A stretch of DNA of 64,000 bases, taken from an uncultured SAR86 cluster bacterium. Its GTDB lineage: Bacteria > Pseudomonadota > Gammaproteobacteria > Magnimaribacterales > D2472. The translations under genes were made by a program, and so were the position numbers. The notes beneath the pieces were generated by a model. The model saw only the letters and a program-made list of their open reading frames with translations. It searched no databases and had not been told where the DNA came from. The DNA lies in the NCBI GenBank assembly GCA_902599315.1, contig CACKEY010000004.1, forward strand, positions 62,001 to 126,000, given 5' to 3'. Positions 7,872 to 17,635 of this stretch are shown one piece after another (position 1 is the stretch's first letter; the number at the start of each line of letters is the position of its first letter).

Positions 7872-8849
7872 TTATTTCTCATTTAAGATTAAATCGCCAT
7901 CAGAAAAAGTTAAAAAAGCACTCTTTTGATCATTATCTGCTCTTGACCAATTAACCCTAGTCTTTGAGCTTGGATTTGAAAAGATAAATGCTTTTAAAAT
8001 TTCTCCAATTATCTTTTTATTTGGCATAGCCAGATTATTAGCTTTAATCCAAAATCTGATAATCTCTGTGCAAATTTCTTCATCTAGATCTAGCAAGAAT
8101 TTTCTCTCTAATTTAGAACCTTTGATATTTTCTCCAAATTGTCGCACGATTAAATAATCATGAGCGAGTTTATGTTTTGCAACTAAATCAGCTGTTTTTT
8201 GAATTTGTGTGCTTGCATTAGGCCATCGACTTAAGATTGTTTTAAGAACTTCATTACGAATAAAATTGCGGTCCTGATTGACCTCAAAGTTAGTATTATC
8301 AGTAACAAAGTCAATATTCTGGAAAGATAGATATTCAAATAGTTGAGATTTAGAATAGCCTAGCCACGGCCTTAAAAGCGTGCCTTTTCCTAACTTACGT
8401 TTTTTTACTGGACCTTGCAGGCCGTCAAGACCAGTTCCTCGAAGAAGTCGATATAAAACTGTTTCAGCAACATCATCTGCATGATGAGCCATTAATAATT
8501 GATCATTTTTTTCAAGGACTGTTTTAAAAATACTATATCTTGCATTTCGTGCAGCTGATTCAAGACCAGATTTTTTTGGATTTATATCTACGACGTGGCT
8601 TTGAAAATTAATGTTTCTATCTTTACAGAATTTTCTGCAATGATCTTCCCATAAATCTGAGTTTTTATTTAATGAGTGATTTACATGAATTGCAGAAAGC
8701 CTGGAATAGAAGCGCTTTTCAAGACTTAGCTTATAACAAAAATGTAAAAGCGCAGAGGAATCTCCACCTCCACTAAAGGCAACTATTATATTTTTATTAG
8801 GATCAACTAGATCAAAAAAAGCTTCTGGATCAAACAAATCAAGCTCCAA
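7872..8849 (-). CDS. tilS: tRNA(Ile)-lysidine synthase
   Basis: A 325-residue ATP pyrophosphatase that converts C34 of the CAU-anticodon isoleucine tRNA to lysidine, so the tRNA reads AUA. The P-loop is [14 protein letters not shown] (SGGGDS at 26-31). [25 protein letters not shown] (122-146) is the family signature. The protein is about 100 residues shorter than E. coli TilS; the C-terminal tRNA-binding part is reduced. It overlaps the end of accA by 11 bases. The gene order accA-tilS is shared with Pseudomonas. Confidence 0.93.
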   Translation of the reverse strand: MELDLFDPEAFFDLVDPNKNIIVAFSGGGDSSALLHFCYKLSLEKRFYSRLSAIHVNHSLNKNSDLWEDHCRKFCKDRNINFQSHVVDINPKKSGLESAARNARYSIFKTVLEKNDQLLMAHHADDVAETVLYRLLRGTGLDGLQGPVKKRKLGKGTLLRPWLGYSKSQLFEYLSFQNIDFVTDNTNFEVNQDRNFIRNEVLKTILSRWPNASTQIQKTADLVAKHKLAHDYLIVRQFGENIKGSKLERKFLLDLDEEICTEIIRFWIKANNLAMPNKKIIGEILKAFIFSNPSSKTRVNWSRADNDQKSAFLTFSDGDLILNEK

Positions 8850-9783
8850 TTTTAAGCAAACGTTGATAACGTCTTTGAAGTAACTCCTCTTGAGAGAATT
8901 TCGATAACTCAGCTATATTTGTTAATAATGATAATTTGATACTTGCTGAAATCGTATCGTAATCTTGGTGAGCTCCACCAATAGGCTCGCTAATTATCTC
9001 ATCGACAATGCCAATTTTTTTTAAATCATTTGCTCCAACCTTCATGGCTTCAGCTGCTTGAGGAGCTTTGTCAGATTCTCGCCAAACTATTGAAGCACAG
9101 GCCTCAGGAGATGCAACTGAATAGGTGCCATACTCTAAAATAGCAATATGATCACCTACACCCAATGCTAAAGCTCCCCCTGAACCACCCTCACCTGAAA
9201 CAACAACTAGAATTTTAGTTTTGAGACTAGACATAACAGCTAGGTTTCTAGCAATTGCTTCACTTTGTCCTCTTTCCTCACCCTCCACACCTGGATAAGC
9301 TCCCGCAGTATCAATAAAAGTGATGACTGGCATATTAAATTGCTCTGCAAGTAGCATTAGTCTTTTAGCTTTTCTGTAACCCTCTGGTTGAGGCATTCCA
9401 AAGTTTCTTTTAATTTTTTCTTCAGTGTCTCTGCCTTTTTCATGACCAATAATCATGACAGGAATTCCTTCTAATTTTGCAATACCTCCAACCAATGAGG
9501 CATCGTCAGCAAATTGACGATCACCGTGAAGTTCCTCGAATTCATCAAAGATTCTCTCAACAAAATCAAGTGTATGTGGCCTTGCTGGATGACGAGCAAC
9601 CTGCACTTTTTGCCAAGTAGTCAACTTAGAATATATTTTCTTTGTAAGTGCCACTTGTTTAGATTTTAACTTATCTATTTGAGGCAAAAGTTCTGGATTA
9701 TCTGATGCAGCCAATTGTAGTGCCTCGATCTTCTCAGCAACTTCAGCTATTGGTTTCTCAAACTCTAAAATATTAACAGTCAT
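8839..9783 (-). CDS. accA: Acetyl-CoA carboxylase carboxyltransferase subunit alpha
   Basis: A 314-residue protein (family about 319). With AccD it transfers the carboxyl group from biotin to acetyl-CoA to give malonyl-CoA for fatty acid synthesis. Visible features are the N-terminal helical region, [53 protein letters not shown] and the oxyanion-type [16 protein letters not shown]. The start overlaps the stop of dnaE by four bases (ATGA). The dnaE-accA order is the usual gammaproteobacterial one. Confidence 0.97.
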   Translation of the reverse strand: MTVNILEFEKPIAEVAEKIEALQLAASDNPELLPQIDKLKSKQVALTKKIYSKLTTWQKVQVARHPARPHTLDFVERIFDEFEELHGDRQFADDASLVGGIAKLEGIPVMIIGHEKGRDTEEKIKRNFGMPQPEGYRKAKRLMLLAEQFNMPVITFIDTAGAYPGVEGEERGQSEAIARNLAVMSSLKTKILVVVSGEGGSGGALALGVGDHIAILEYGTYSVASPEACASIVWRESDKAPQAAEAMKVGANDLKKIGIVDEIISEPIGGAHQDYDTISASIKLSLLTNIAELSKFSQEELLQRRYQRLLKIGA

Positions 9784-12700
9784 TTGTTTAATTTAATTGC
9801 TTCATCTCCAAACAGATCCTTGAGTATTTTTATGTTTTCGGATGAAGGCATAAGTTTAAATTCATCACCAAGCTCTATTATAGCCTCGGAGTCCTCATGT
9901 AAAATTTTGAGGTGTATTTTACAACTTCCATGCTTCCAAAAATCTCCATTTAAATTCTTTAAATTAGCCATATTTGATTGGATTGAATCATTTGGTAAAT
10001 TTCTTGCATCTATCATAATGGAGTTATTGCCCTGACTCATTTGTGATTCTAGGGAGAATATAGATCCGACTTTCATCTTATACATTCTCCGATTTAATTC
10101 TTTGGATTTGTAATCATCGATCTCAAGGGAGCCTGCAAAAATAAGAATAGCGTTTGTTTTTAATAATAAGTGGTGCCTCTCTAAGACATCTGTATTAATA
10201 GTTCCTTCCATAGTTCCTGTACCGTCATCAAAGCTAATAAAGGCAATTTGTTTATTTGATCTATCTTTGATCTGCCTATAAGAATTTAATAAGCCAACTA
10301 TTTTTGCTCTGCTTACATCTTCAGTAACTTCACTAATTTTATGAGATCTTAAATTCTCAACCATGTTCTCAATTGCAATTACTGGATGGCCTGAAAAGTA
10401 ATATCCAAGAGCATCTCTTTCATGATTAAGCAGATCCTCTTTAGATAAATCTTTTACATTAAGATATTTCTCATATGGATCAAATGTTTCCTCCATCGAG
10501 GCGAAGAGATCTGATGTTCCGGCCATTTGAGAGCTACTCTTTTGTCCCTCTCTTAGCATATCCTCCATGCAAGCCAATGCAATGGACCTAGATGGTGCTA
10601 ATTCATCGAATGCTCCTGCCTTGGTAAGAGCTTCAATGGATTTTTTGCCTCCTAATCGTATATTTACTTTTTTAGTAAGATCAAAAAGGTCTTTGAAAGA
10701 ATGATTTTTTCGAACATCAATCACATGATCTATAAAAGAATCTGCAACACCCTTAATTGCGCCAAGACCATATTTGATATGCAGGTTTGCATTGACATTG
10801 AAATGCTTGTTACTTGTTTTAATATCTGGAGTTAACACCTTTATTTGCATTTCATTGCATTCATTAATGAGAGTACTAATTTTGTCCGTGTTACCTAATT
10901 CTGTAGATAGAACAGCTGCCATAAAGTGTTCAGGATAATAGGTCTTTAAATACGCAGTCTGGTATGAAAGCATTGCATAAGCAGCAGAATGCGATTTGTT
11001 AAAACCATATCCTGCAAACTTTTCAATAAGGTCGAATATTTTTTCTGCGGTAGCTTTTTTTATATCATTTTTTGAGCAACCATCTACAAATATTTGTCTT
11101 TGCTGTTCCATCTCTTCAACTTTTTTCTTACCCATAGCTCTACGTAAAATATCTGCTTGACCAAGAGAGTAGCCAGCTAAAACCTGTGCAGCTTGCATAA
11201 CTTGTTCTTGATACAAAATTACTCCATAGGTCTCAGATAATACTGGTGCAAGCAGTTCATGAGGAAAAGTTACTTTACTTTTTCCATGCTTTCTATCAAC
11301 AAACTCATCATGCATGCCTGATTCCAAAGGACCCGGCCTATATAAAGCTAATAAAGCAACAATTTCCTCAAATTTTGTTGGCTTTAATCTTCGAATCAAC
11401 TCTCTCATGCCTGTTGACTCTAGTTGGAACACAGCAGTGGTTCTTCCAGAAGCAAGTAAATCAAAAACCTTAGGATCATCTAAAGTTAAAGTATTTAAAT
11501 CTAATATCTCTTTATTTTGCTGAGTTAAATATTCGTTTATAGTCTTTACCGCTCGATCTATCACTGTAAGAGTTCTTAGTCCTAAAAAATCAAATTTAAC
11601 CAGCCCAATAGTCTCAACATCATCTTTATCAAACTGAGTCATCAAAGAGCTGGATTGAGGATCGAAATAGGTTGGACAAAAGTCTGCAATTGAGCCGGGT
11701 GCAATAACTATTCCACCAGCATGTTTACCAACATTTCTCGCTATTCCCTCGAGTTTATAAGCTAAATCTATTATTTCAGAAACTTCATCTTCATCTTGAA
11801 TCATTTTTTTAAATATTGGCTGAGAGTTAATAGCTTTTTCTAAAGTCATGCCTGGAATGAAAGGAATCATCTTTGAAATTCGATCGCCTAAAGCATATGG
11901 TTTACCTAAGGCTCTAGCCACATCTCTAACTACAGCCCTAGCAGCCATAGTCCCGAATGTTGCAATCTGAGATACAGCAGACTTTCCATATTTTTGTGCT
12001 ACATAATCAATGACCAAATCTCTTTTATCCATACAAAAATCAATATCAAAATCTGGCATAGATACTCGTTCGGGATTAATAAATCTTTCAAAAAGAAGAT
12101 TATGCTCAATTGGATCAAGCGCTGTAATTCCCAAAGCATAAGCCACTAATGATCCTGCTCCTGAACCTCTACCAGGTCCAACTGGTACATCATTGTCTTT
12201 AGACCATTGAATAAAGTCTGCAACTATTAAAAAATAACTTGAAAACCCAGTTGCATGGATTTGAGCCAGCTCATAATCAAGTCGTTTTTGATAAATTAGT
12301 TTATCTTCTTTTGAATAAGATTTTATAATTTCATGCAATTGAGTATTAGATAGCTCCGACAGAAATGAATTAAAATCATGTTTCTTGGGAACTGGATATT
12401 CTGGAAGGAAATATTGATCTGTTGTAAGAGTTACATTACATTTTTGTGAAATTGTAAGAGTATTATTTATTAAAGTATCAGGGTCACAATCGCTAAACAA
12501 AATATAAATATCCTTTGTAGATTTAAAAAATTGCTCTGGAGTAAAAAGTCTTTCTCGATTTGAGTCATTCAATGTCTTACCTGTATTTATGCAAACTTTA
12601 GTCTCATGAATATCAAAATCTTCTTTTTGAGAGAACATTGTGTCGTTTGACGGAATAACTGGAATTAAAAATTCGGATGCTATTGGCAAAATACATTGAA

Positions 12701-13232
12701 TAAATTCTTCTTCAAAAATTTTACCTAACCTTTGAATTTCGATAATAAAATCATTTTTAAAAGTTTCTTTGAAAGAGAGTAATTCTGTTTTGAGGTCTTG
12801 ATTTTTCTGATGCTTGGCAAGATTGAAAATTGTAGATGATGATCCCCCTGAAATTACTATGATATTACCTGCGCAACTACTAAGATCATCAAAAGATACA
12901 GAAATGTGGCCATTTTCTTGCAGAAGTTGAGATTTTGAGATGATTGCCATCAATTGTTTCAAGCCATCATTATTTTTTGCTAGGCATAAAATTTCACCCA
13001 ATTCACCAGAAGGCGATTTTAAGTTTAGAGTAGTCCCTGCAATGGGTTTAATTCCTGCTGCTTCTGCCTTTTGAAAAAATTTGACCATGCCAAACATATT
13101 ATTTAAATCCGTTAATGCGACAGATGGCATTTTTAATTTTTTGGCATTTTCAATAATCTCATTGATTCTAAGCAATCCTCTTGTAATACTAAATTCAGAG
13201 GATACTCGAAGATGAACAAAGGAAGTTTGCAT
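9780..13232 (-). CDS. dnaE: DNA polymerase III alpha subunit
   Basis: The replicative polymerase, about 1150 residues (E. coli 1160). It has an N-terminal PHP domain ([31 protein letters not shown]), then the C-family polymerase core with [17 protein letters not shown] and the catalytic aspartates of [14 protein letters not shown] (about 393-399). [14 protein letters not shown] lies in the palm, [19 protein letters not shown] in the fingers, followed by helix-hairpin-helix and OB-fold regions (EGTINTDVL). The start could be GTG 13235 or ATG 13232; the ATG shares one base with the rnhB stop (TGATG) and is preferred. It is co-transcribed with rnhB and accA, without gaps. Confidence 0.97.
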   Translation of the reverse strand: MQTSFVHLRVSSEFSITRGLLRINEIIENAKKLKMPSVALTDLNNMFGMVKFFQKAEAAGIKPIAGTTLNLKSPSGELGEILCLAKNNDGLKQLMAIISKSQLLQENGHISVSFDDLSSCAGNIIVISGGSSSTIFNLAKHQKNQDLKTELLSFKETFKNDFIIEIQRLGKIFEEEFIQCILPIASEFLIPVIPSNDTMFSQKEDFDIHETKVCINTGKTLNDSNRERLFTPEQFFKSTKDIYILFSDCDPDTLINNTLTISQKCNVTLTTDQYFLPEYPVPKKHDFNSFLSELSNTQLHEIIKSYSKEDKLIYQKRLDYELAQIHATGFSSYFLIVADFIQWSKDNDVPVGPGRGSGAGSLVAYALGITALDPIEHNLLFERFINPERVSMPDFDIDFCMDKRDLVIDYVAQKYGKSAVSQIATFGTMAARAVVRDVARALGKPYALGDRISKMIPFIPGMTLEKAINSQPIFKKMIQDEDEVSEIIDLAYKLEGIARNVGKHAGGIVIAPGSIADFCPTYFDPQSSSLMTQFDKDDVETIGLVKFDFLGLRTLTVIDRAVKTINEYLTQQNKEILDLNTLTLDDPKVFDLLASGRTTAVFQLESTGMRELIRRLKPTKFEEIVALLALYRPGPLESGMHDEFVDRKHGKSKVTFPHELLAPVLSETYGVILYQEQVMQAAQVLAGYSLGQADILRRAMGKKKVEEMEQQRQIFVDGCSKNDIKKATAEKIFDLIEKFAGYGFNKSHSAAYAMLSYQTAYLKTYYPEHFMAAVLSTELGNTDKISTLINECNEMQIKVLTPDIKTSNKHFNVNANLHIKYGLGAIKGVADSFIDHVIDVRKNHSFKDLFDLTKKVNIRLGGKKSIEALTKAGAFDELAPSRSIALACMEDMLREGQKSSSQMAGTSDLFASMEETFDPYEKYLNVKDLSKEDLLNHERDALGYYFSGHPVIAIENMVENLRSHKISEVTEDVSRAKIVGLLNSYRQIKDRSNKQIAFISFDDGTGTMEGTINTDVLERHHLLLKTNAILIFAGSLEIDDYKSKELNRRMYKMKVGSIFSLESQMSQGNNSIMIDARNLPNDSIQSNMANLKNLNGDFWKHGSCKIHLKILHEDSEAIIELGDEFKLMPSSENIKILKDLFGDEAIKLNK

Positions 13233-13777
13233 CACTTAACAACGACACCTTTAAATGATTTTCGATGCCATGACGTATAGCCAGATTCTTTTAAAGCATT
13301 TAAATGATGCGCAGTGCCATAACCTTTATTTTTTGCAAAATCGTATATGGGATACTGTCTATCAAGCTTTTTCATAAAATCATCTCTATGTACTTTAGCA
13401 ATAATTGAGGCTGCTGAAATTTCTGAAATTAGCTTATCACCTCCTATCACTGCCTTGCAATTTACTTCAATTTTTGGCGTAAATTTTCCATCAATGTATA
13501 CCAAATCTGGTGTGATAGTTAATTTCATTATAGCTTGTTGCATGGCAAGCAATGTTGCCTGATGGATATTTATTTCATCAATTTTATTATTTGAAATACT
13601 CGCAAAACTAAAAATAGATTGTTCTTTGATTAATTTAGCTAGGATTTCTCTTTTTGAAGAGGAAATTTTCTTAGAGTCAGTTAAACCTGGAATAGGATTA
13701 TTTAAAATTACGGCTGCTGCGGTGACAGGGCCAGCTAAACAGCCCCTTCCAACCTCATCGACTCCAGCAACAATCAC
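13232..13777 (-). CDS. rnhB: Ribonuclease HII
   Basis: A 181-residue RNase HII that nicks DNA at single embedded ribonucleotides and degrades RNA-DNA hybrids. The N-terminal VDEVGRGCLAGPVTAAAV carries the first acidic pair (D7, E8), YIDGKF the third acidic residue, and ISAASIIAKVHRDDFM the helix typical of the family. The tail HRKSFKG is also conserved. It overlaps lpxB by four bases and abuts dnaE, in the standard lpxB-rnhB-dnaE order. Confidence 0.96.
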   Translation of the reverse strand: MIVAGVDEVGRGCLAGPVTAAAVILNNPIPGLTDSKKISSSKREILAKLIKEQSIFSFASISNNKIDEINIHQATLLAMQQAIMKLTITPDLVYIDGKFTPKIEVNCKAVIGGDKLISEISAASIIAKVHRDDFMKKLDRQYPIYDFAKNKGYGTAHHLNALKESGYTSWHRKSFKGVVVK

Positions 13778-14898
13778 AATAAATTCTTTATTGCTCTGGC
13801 CGCATTATCAAAACCTTTTCCAGACATAGCATCGTTAATTTCTAAAAGATGAGATTGATATTGTTCTGGCATAGATAATATCTTTGAGTAACTGTAAACA
13901 ATTGAGTCAGGTGTTAAATCATATTGAATTAACTCAGGAAATATAGGTTTTTGAAGCAGAAGATTAGGAAGGCCAACAAATGGAGTACTAATCAATTTAC
14001 TTAAAATTGCATAATTAAGTTTATTAGTTTTATAGCAAATAATAGGTGACGAGCCTAATATTGCTGCTTCAAGCGTAGCTGTACCAGAAGTAACAATTGA
14101 AATTGGAGATATCGAAAGGAAATCCTGTGCAGAGTTCAGAGACAACTTATAAGGAATTTCGTTAATACCTTTTATTTGCTCGATAATGATAGCTAATTTT
14201 TTGTTTGCAGCAGGTATTAAAAAATATGCATTAGGATCTTGGTTCAGTAATTTTTTTGCTGCCGCGATATAAACTGGCATCAACTCAGATATTTCGCTTT
14301 CTCTGCTTCCTGGCAAAATGCTAATAAAATTTTTTGAAGCTTCTAAACTGTGTCTTTTGATAATATCTTCAATATTGTTTGGTTTAAGTTGACTGAATGG
14401 ATGGCCCAAAAAAAAGCTTTGCATATTTTTTTTTGAGTAAAAATCGCATTCAAACTTAAATAAACACATTGTTAAATCTATATTAGCTTCAATAGATCTG
14501 ATTCTATTCTCTCTCCATCCCCAAACTGAGGGACTTACAATTTGAATTGTTTTAACATTGTTTGATTTAAGTTTTTTATGAAAAAAAATATTGAAATCAG
14601 GCGAGTCAACGCCGATAAAAATATCAATTTTGTTAGAAATAAATACCTTTAACAGCTTTCTTCTATTTAAAAGAATTTTTGGAAGTTTGAGTAATGGATC
14701 AATAAGGCCCATTACATGGAGATCATGATAGTCAATTCCATTAGGTGTGACGATTGGGTTAGCATTGACTTCAGGGCCACCTAAACCATACAAATCAATC
14801 TCAAATATATCTTGCAATGATTCAATAATTTTTGCACCGAGTCTATCGCTAGAGTGTTCTGCAGCGATGATGCCAACTTTTAGCCTTTCTTTTGCCAC
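13774..14898 (-). CDS. lpxB: Lipid-A-disaccharide synthase
   Basis: A 374-residue GT-B glycosyltransferase that joins UDP-2,3-diacylglucosamine and lipid X at the inner membrane to form the lipid A disaccharide. Family motifs include DSPDFNI, SPSVWGWRENRI, LPGSRESEI, SGTATLEAAI and CYKTNKLNY. The N-terminal loop normally reading GExSGD is AEHSSDRLGAK here, a noticeable deviation. The start is GTG (14898), directly after the lpxA TAG stop; no ATG near the end of lpxA fits better. Confidence 0.95.
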   Translation of the reverse strand: MAKERLKVGIIAAEHSSDRLGAKIIESLQDIFEIDLYGLGGPEVNANPIVTPNGIDYHDLHVMGLIDPLLKLPKILLNRRKLLKVFISNKIDIFIGVDSPDFNIFFHKKLKSNNVKTIQIVSPSVWGWRENRIRSIEANIDLTMCLFKFECDFYSKKNMQSFFLGHPFSQLKPNNIEDIIKRHSLEASKNFISILPGSRESEISELMPVYIAAAKKLLNQDPNAYFLIPAANKKLAIIIEQIKGINEIPYKLSLNSAQDFLSISPISIVTSGTATLEAAILGSSPIICYKTNKLNYAILSKLISTPFVGLPNLLLQKPIFPELIQYDLTPDSIVYSYSKILSMPEQYQSHLLEINDAMSGKGFDNAARAIKNLL

Positions 14899-15666
14899 CT
14901 ATCGAAGTAAGCCTCTTTCAGATCTTTCAATAGAGCTAATAAAAGTTTCAAGTGCAAGATTTGGATCTTTATTTAATGCATGAAGTTGCTTAATAGCATC
15001 TTTAAGAGAGTAGCCTTTTCTGTAAATAATTCTATAAGCTTTTTTAATAATATTTATAGAATCATTATCATAGTCATTTCTCTGCATGCCAACTGTATTT
15101 AAGCCTATTGGTCGAGCTGGATTAGCAGCAACTTTTACGAATGCAGGAACATCCATTGTTATGATGGTGTTTATTCCAGTAAATGAGTGATCTCCAAGAG
15201 TGCAAAATTGATGCACGAGAGTTACCCCACCTAAGACTACATTGTTTCCTACCTTCACATGTCCAGCTAAACAAGTTGCATTAGCAAATACGTTATTGTC
15301 ACCAACAATACAATCGTGAGCTATATGGACATATGCCATAAATAAATTTTCGTTCCCTATCACAGTTTTAGATTGATCCTGAACAGTTCCTCTATGAACT
15401 GTAACTCCTTCTCTAAAAATATTGTTATCACCTATCTCTAGGGTAGTCGCTTCTCCTGCATATTTTTTATCAGGAGTGTCTTCACCAATTGTTGAAAATT
15501 GAAAAAAACTATTCCCCTTACCAATCTTAGTTGGCCCTTTAATTACAACATGAGAATGGAGAATACAATTTGGACCTATTTCTACATCAGGCCCTATTAC
15601 GCAAAATGGGCCAATTTTGACTGACTTATCAATTTTTGCTGAAGAATCAATTATAGAATTGGTCAT
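14899..15666 (-). CDS. lpxA: UDP-N-acetylglucosamine acyltransferase
   Basis: A 255-residue left-handed beta-helix protein built of hexapeptide repeats (for example IGPFCVIGPDVEIGPNCILH). It transfers a 3-hydroxyacyl chain from ACP to UDP-GlcNAc, the first lipid A step. The catalytic histidine is H117 in YVHIAHDCIVGDN, matching H125 of E. coli. The C-terminal helical domain follows NPARPIGLNTVGMQR. Acyl-chain length preference was not deduced. Two bases separate it from fabZ. Confidence 0.97.
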   Translation of the reverse strand: MTNSIIDSSAKIDKSVKIGPFCVIGPDVEIGPNCILHSHVVIKGPTKIGKGNSFFQFSTIGEDTPDKKYAGEATTLEIGDNNIFREGVTVHRGTVQDQSKTVIGNENLFMAYVHIAHDCIVGDNNVFANATCLAGHVKVGNNVVLGGVTLVHQFCTLGDHSFTGINTIITMDVPAFVKVAANPARPIGLNTVGMQRNDYDNDSINIIKKAYRIIYRKGYSLKDAIKQLHALNKDPNLALETFISSIERSERGLLR

Positions 15667-15668
15667 AT

Positions 15669-16109
15669 TTATTTAGCTCGATCAGCGCAAAGAATTGTTG
15701 CCTCACAGACATTTTTACCACTAACCTCAGCCTTACAGTCAAACTTCCAAATACCTTTTTTTTCAGAACGGATAGTCGCATACAAATCTATTACTTCGCC
15801 GGGAATTACAGGGTTTTTAAATCTTACCTTGTCAACACCAGCAAAATAATAAATGCTTCCTTCCTCTGGAGTTTTGTTCATAGTCATAAAACCTAAAATT
15901 CCAGCTGCTTGAGCAAGTGCTTCAATTATCAAAACTCCAGGCATAACTGCTTTATTAGGAAAATGTCCATTAAAAAAATCTTCATTTATTGAGACATTTT
16001 TTTGAGCATGAATTGTTTCACCTAGCGCAACGGATACTATCTTATCGACAAACAAAAATGGGTGTCTGTGGGGTAAATGCTTAAGGATATCTGAAAATTC
16101 AAAGCTCAT
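15669..16109 (-). CDS. fabZ: 3-hydroxyacyl-ACP dehydratase
   Basis: A 146-residue hot-dog fold enzyme that dehydrates 3-hydroxyacyl-ACP in fatty acid elongation. It competes with LpxA for the same substrates, which explains the gene placement. Key parts are LPHRHPFLFVDKI (12-24), the catalytic H49 in FFNGHFPNKAVMPG and E63 in IIEALAQAAG. The track start (16151) lies inside lpxD; ATG 16109 overlaps the lpxD stop as ATGA and gives the normal family length. Confidence 0.96.
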   Translation of the reverse strand: MSFEFSDILKHLPHRHPFLFVDKIVSVALGETIHAQKNVSINEDFFNGHFPNKAVMPGVLIIEALAQAAGILGFMTMNKTPEEGSIYYFAGVDKVRFKNPVIPGEVIDLYATIRSEKKGIWKFDCKAEVSGKNVCEATILCADRAK

Positions 16110-17035
16110 TTTGAAATCCGTCTCTTTATAAAAACTGAGGACTTTGCCCAATCTTTGTGCTCTTGTGCTGGCATTATACCGACATAATTTCCAGACTTAT
16201 TAATGCTCTTAGTAATAAGAGTATGAGCTCCAATTAGGACATCATCAGCTATCTCTAAATGCCCCAAGATGCCGGATAGACCACCCATTTGGAGGTTTTT
16301 TCCAATAATTGTTGATCCAGCTATTGCACAGGAAGCGGCAATCGCAGAGTTTTCTCCTATACTTACATTATGCGCAATATGAACAAGATTATCTAACTTC
16401 ACACCATTATGAATTTCAGTATTTCCAATTGCTCCTCTATCTATAGTGCATCCAGCTCCAATTTCAACATTATCACCAATAATCAACTTTCCTAGCTGCT
16501 CAATCTTAGTGTATCCATTTTTATGAGGCGCATAACCAAAACCATCTGAGCCTAATACTGAATTAAAATGCACAATTGAGTTCTTCCCAATCTCAACATT
16601 CATTACCAATGAAGCATTTGCATGAATGATTGAATCCTGGCCGATCTTGCAATCTGGACCAATAAATACATTTGGCCCAATTATAACTGATTCATCAACA
16701 TCAGAACTTTCATGGATATAATAGGAAGGCCGCTTTGAGTCGTATAGATTTGGGTATTTTTGATACAAAGAAGAGATCTTTGCATAAGCTAGATAAGGGT
16801 CATTAACTACAATTCCTGAATTAATTTTATCTTTGAATTCTGGACTAACGATAATCGCAGATGCAGAAGTCTTATTTAGATATTTCTTATACTTTGGATT
16901 AGCTAAAAAGGTAATGCAGCCTGAAGATGAATGTTGAATTGTACCGATTGAAGAGATCTGAAGACTAGAATCTCCAATCACCTCTCCATTAACTTTCTTA
17001 GCTAATTCATTAAGGCTATAAGATTGCCCTGACAA
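16106..17035 (-). CDS. lpxD: UDP-3-O-(3-hydroxyacyl)glucosamine N-acyltransferase
   Basis: A 309-residue trimeric beta-helix acyltransferase, the third lipid A step. The N-terminal uridine-binding domain (SYSLNELAKKVNGEVIGD ... SSGCITFLANPKY) is followed by hexapeptide repeats from about residue 112. The catalytic histidine is H222 in VHIAHNVSIGE, equivalent to H239 of E. coli. It is somewhat shorter than the E. coli protein (341). It lies two bases after skp. Confidence 0.96.
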   Translation of the reverse strand: MSGQSYSLNELAKKVNGEVIGDSSLQISSIGTIQHSSSGCITFLANPKYKKYLNKTSASAIIVSPEFKDKINSGIVVNDPYLAYAKISSLYQKYPNLYDSKRPSYYIHESSDVDESVIIGPNVFIGPDCKIGQDSIIHANASLVMNVEIGKNSIVHFNSVLGSDGFGYAPHKNGYTKIEQLGKLIIGDNVEIGAGCTIDRGAIGNTEIHNGVKLDNLVHIAHNVSIGENSAIAASCAIAGSTIIGKNLQMGGLSGILGHLEIADDVLIGAHTLITKSINKSGNYVGIMPAQEHKDWAKSSVFIKRRISK

Positions 17036-17037
17036 AT

Positions 17038-17571
17038 TTATTGTTCGTTTTGTTCTTCAGCTAAGGCAACGTCTAGCAATGAAGTTACATCATCAGTCAA
17101 AACAAGAGCAGGATCTGAAAAAAGAACATTTTCTTGTGAAAGAAGAAGTTTTACTTCTTTAGCTGCTATAAGCTCTGAAAGAATTTTTTGAAGAGTAGGA
17201 TTAATATCTGCAAAAATCTTTTCAACTGTTTGATTTTGCTTGGCTTGAACCTTGCCAATTATAAATTCAATTTCCTGACCTTTTTCTTGAATATCTCTTT
17301 GCATATCTACTATTTCGTCTTGAGCAAGAGTTTCTCCATCTTTCTGCAGCTTTTCAGCTAAAGCTTGTCTTTCGGTTTGAAGAAGAGTAGCTTTTTCAAT
17401 ATTAGCAGCATAATCAGATTCTTCAGACAAGGCCTTTAAAACATCCTGAGCAACTTGAGTGCCTAAGACAGCATCTCTCATATTGATAACGCCAACTCCC
17501 TCCATAGCCAAAGCAGGAATTGCAAAGAGTAGCGATGTAAGAAAGAAAGGTACAAATAGTAATTTTTTCAT
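17038..17571 (-). CDS. skp: OmpH/Skp periplasmic chaperone
   Basis: A 177-residue protein with a clear signal peptide (MKKLLFVPFFLTSLLFAIPALA) and a long charged helical region (LLQTERQALAEKLQKDGETL ... QEKGQEIEFIIGKVQAKQNQTVEK), as expected for the tentacle-like coiled arms of Skp. Skp holds unfolded outer-membrane proteins for the BAM complex. A good AAGGGGTG site precedes the ATG. Identification rests on fold features plus the fixed position between bamA and lpxD, since Skp sequence is weakly conserved. The 64-base gap behind bamA may hold a local promoter; no clear hexamer pair was found. Confidence 0.88.
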   Translation of the reverse strand: MKKLLFVPFFLTSLLFAIPALAMEGVGVINMRDAVLGTQVAQDVLKALSEESDYAANIEKATLLQTERQALAEKLQKDGETLAQDEIVDMQRDIQEKGQEIEFIIGKVQAKQNQTVEKIFADINPTLQKILSELIAAKEVKLLLSQENVLFSDPALVLTDDVTSLLDVALAEEQNEQ

Positions 17572-17635
17572 TTTTCACCCCTTAAATGGTTGTTATATTC
17601 TATAGTAATTATGATAAAAAACACTACTTAGGTGG

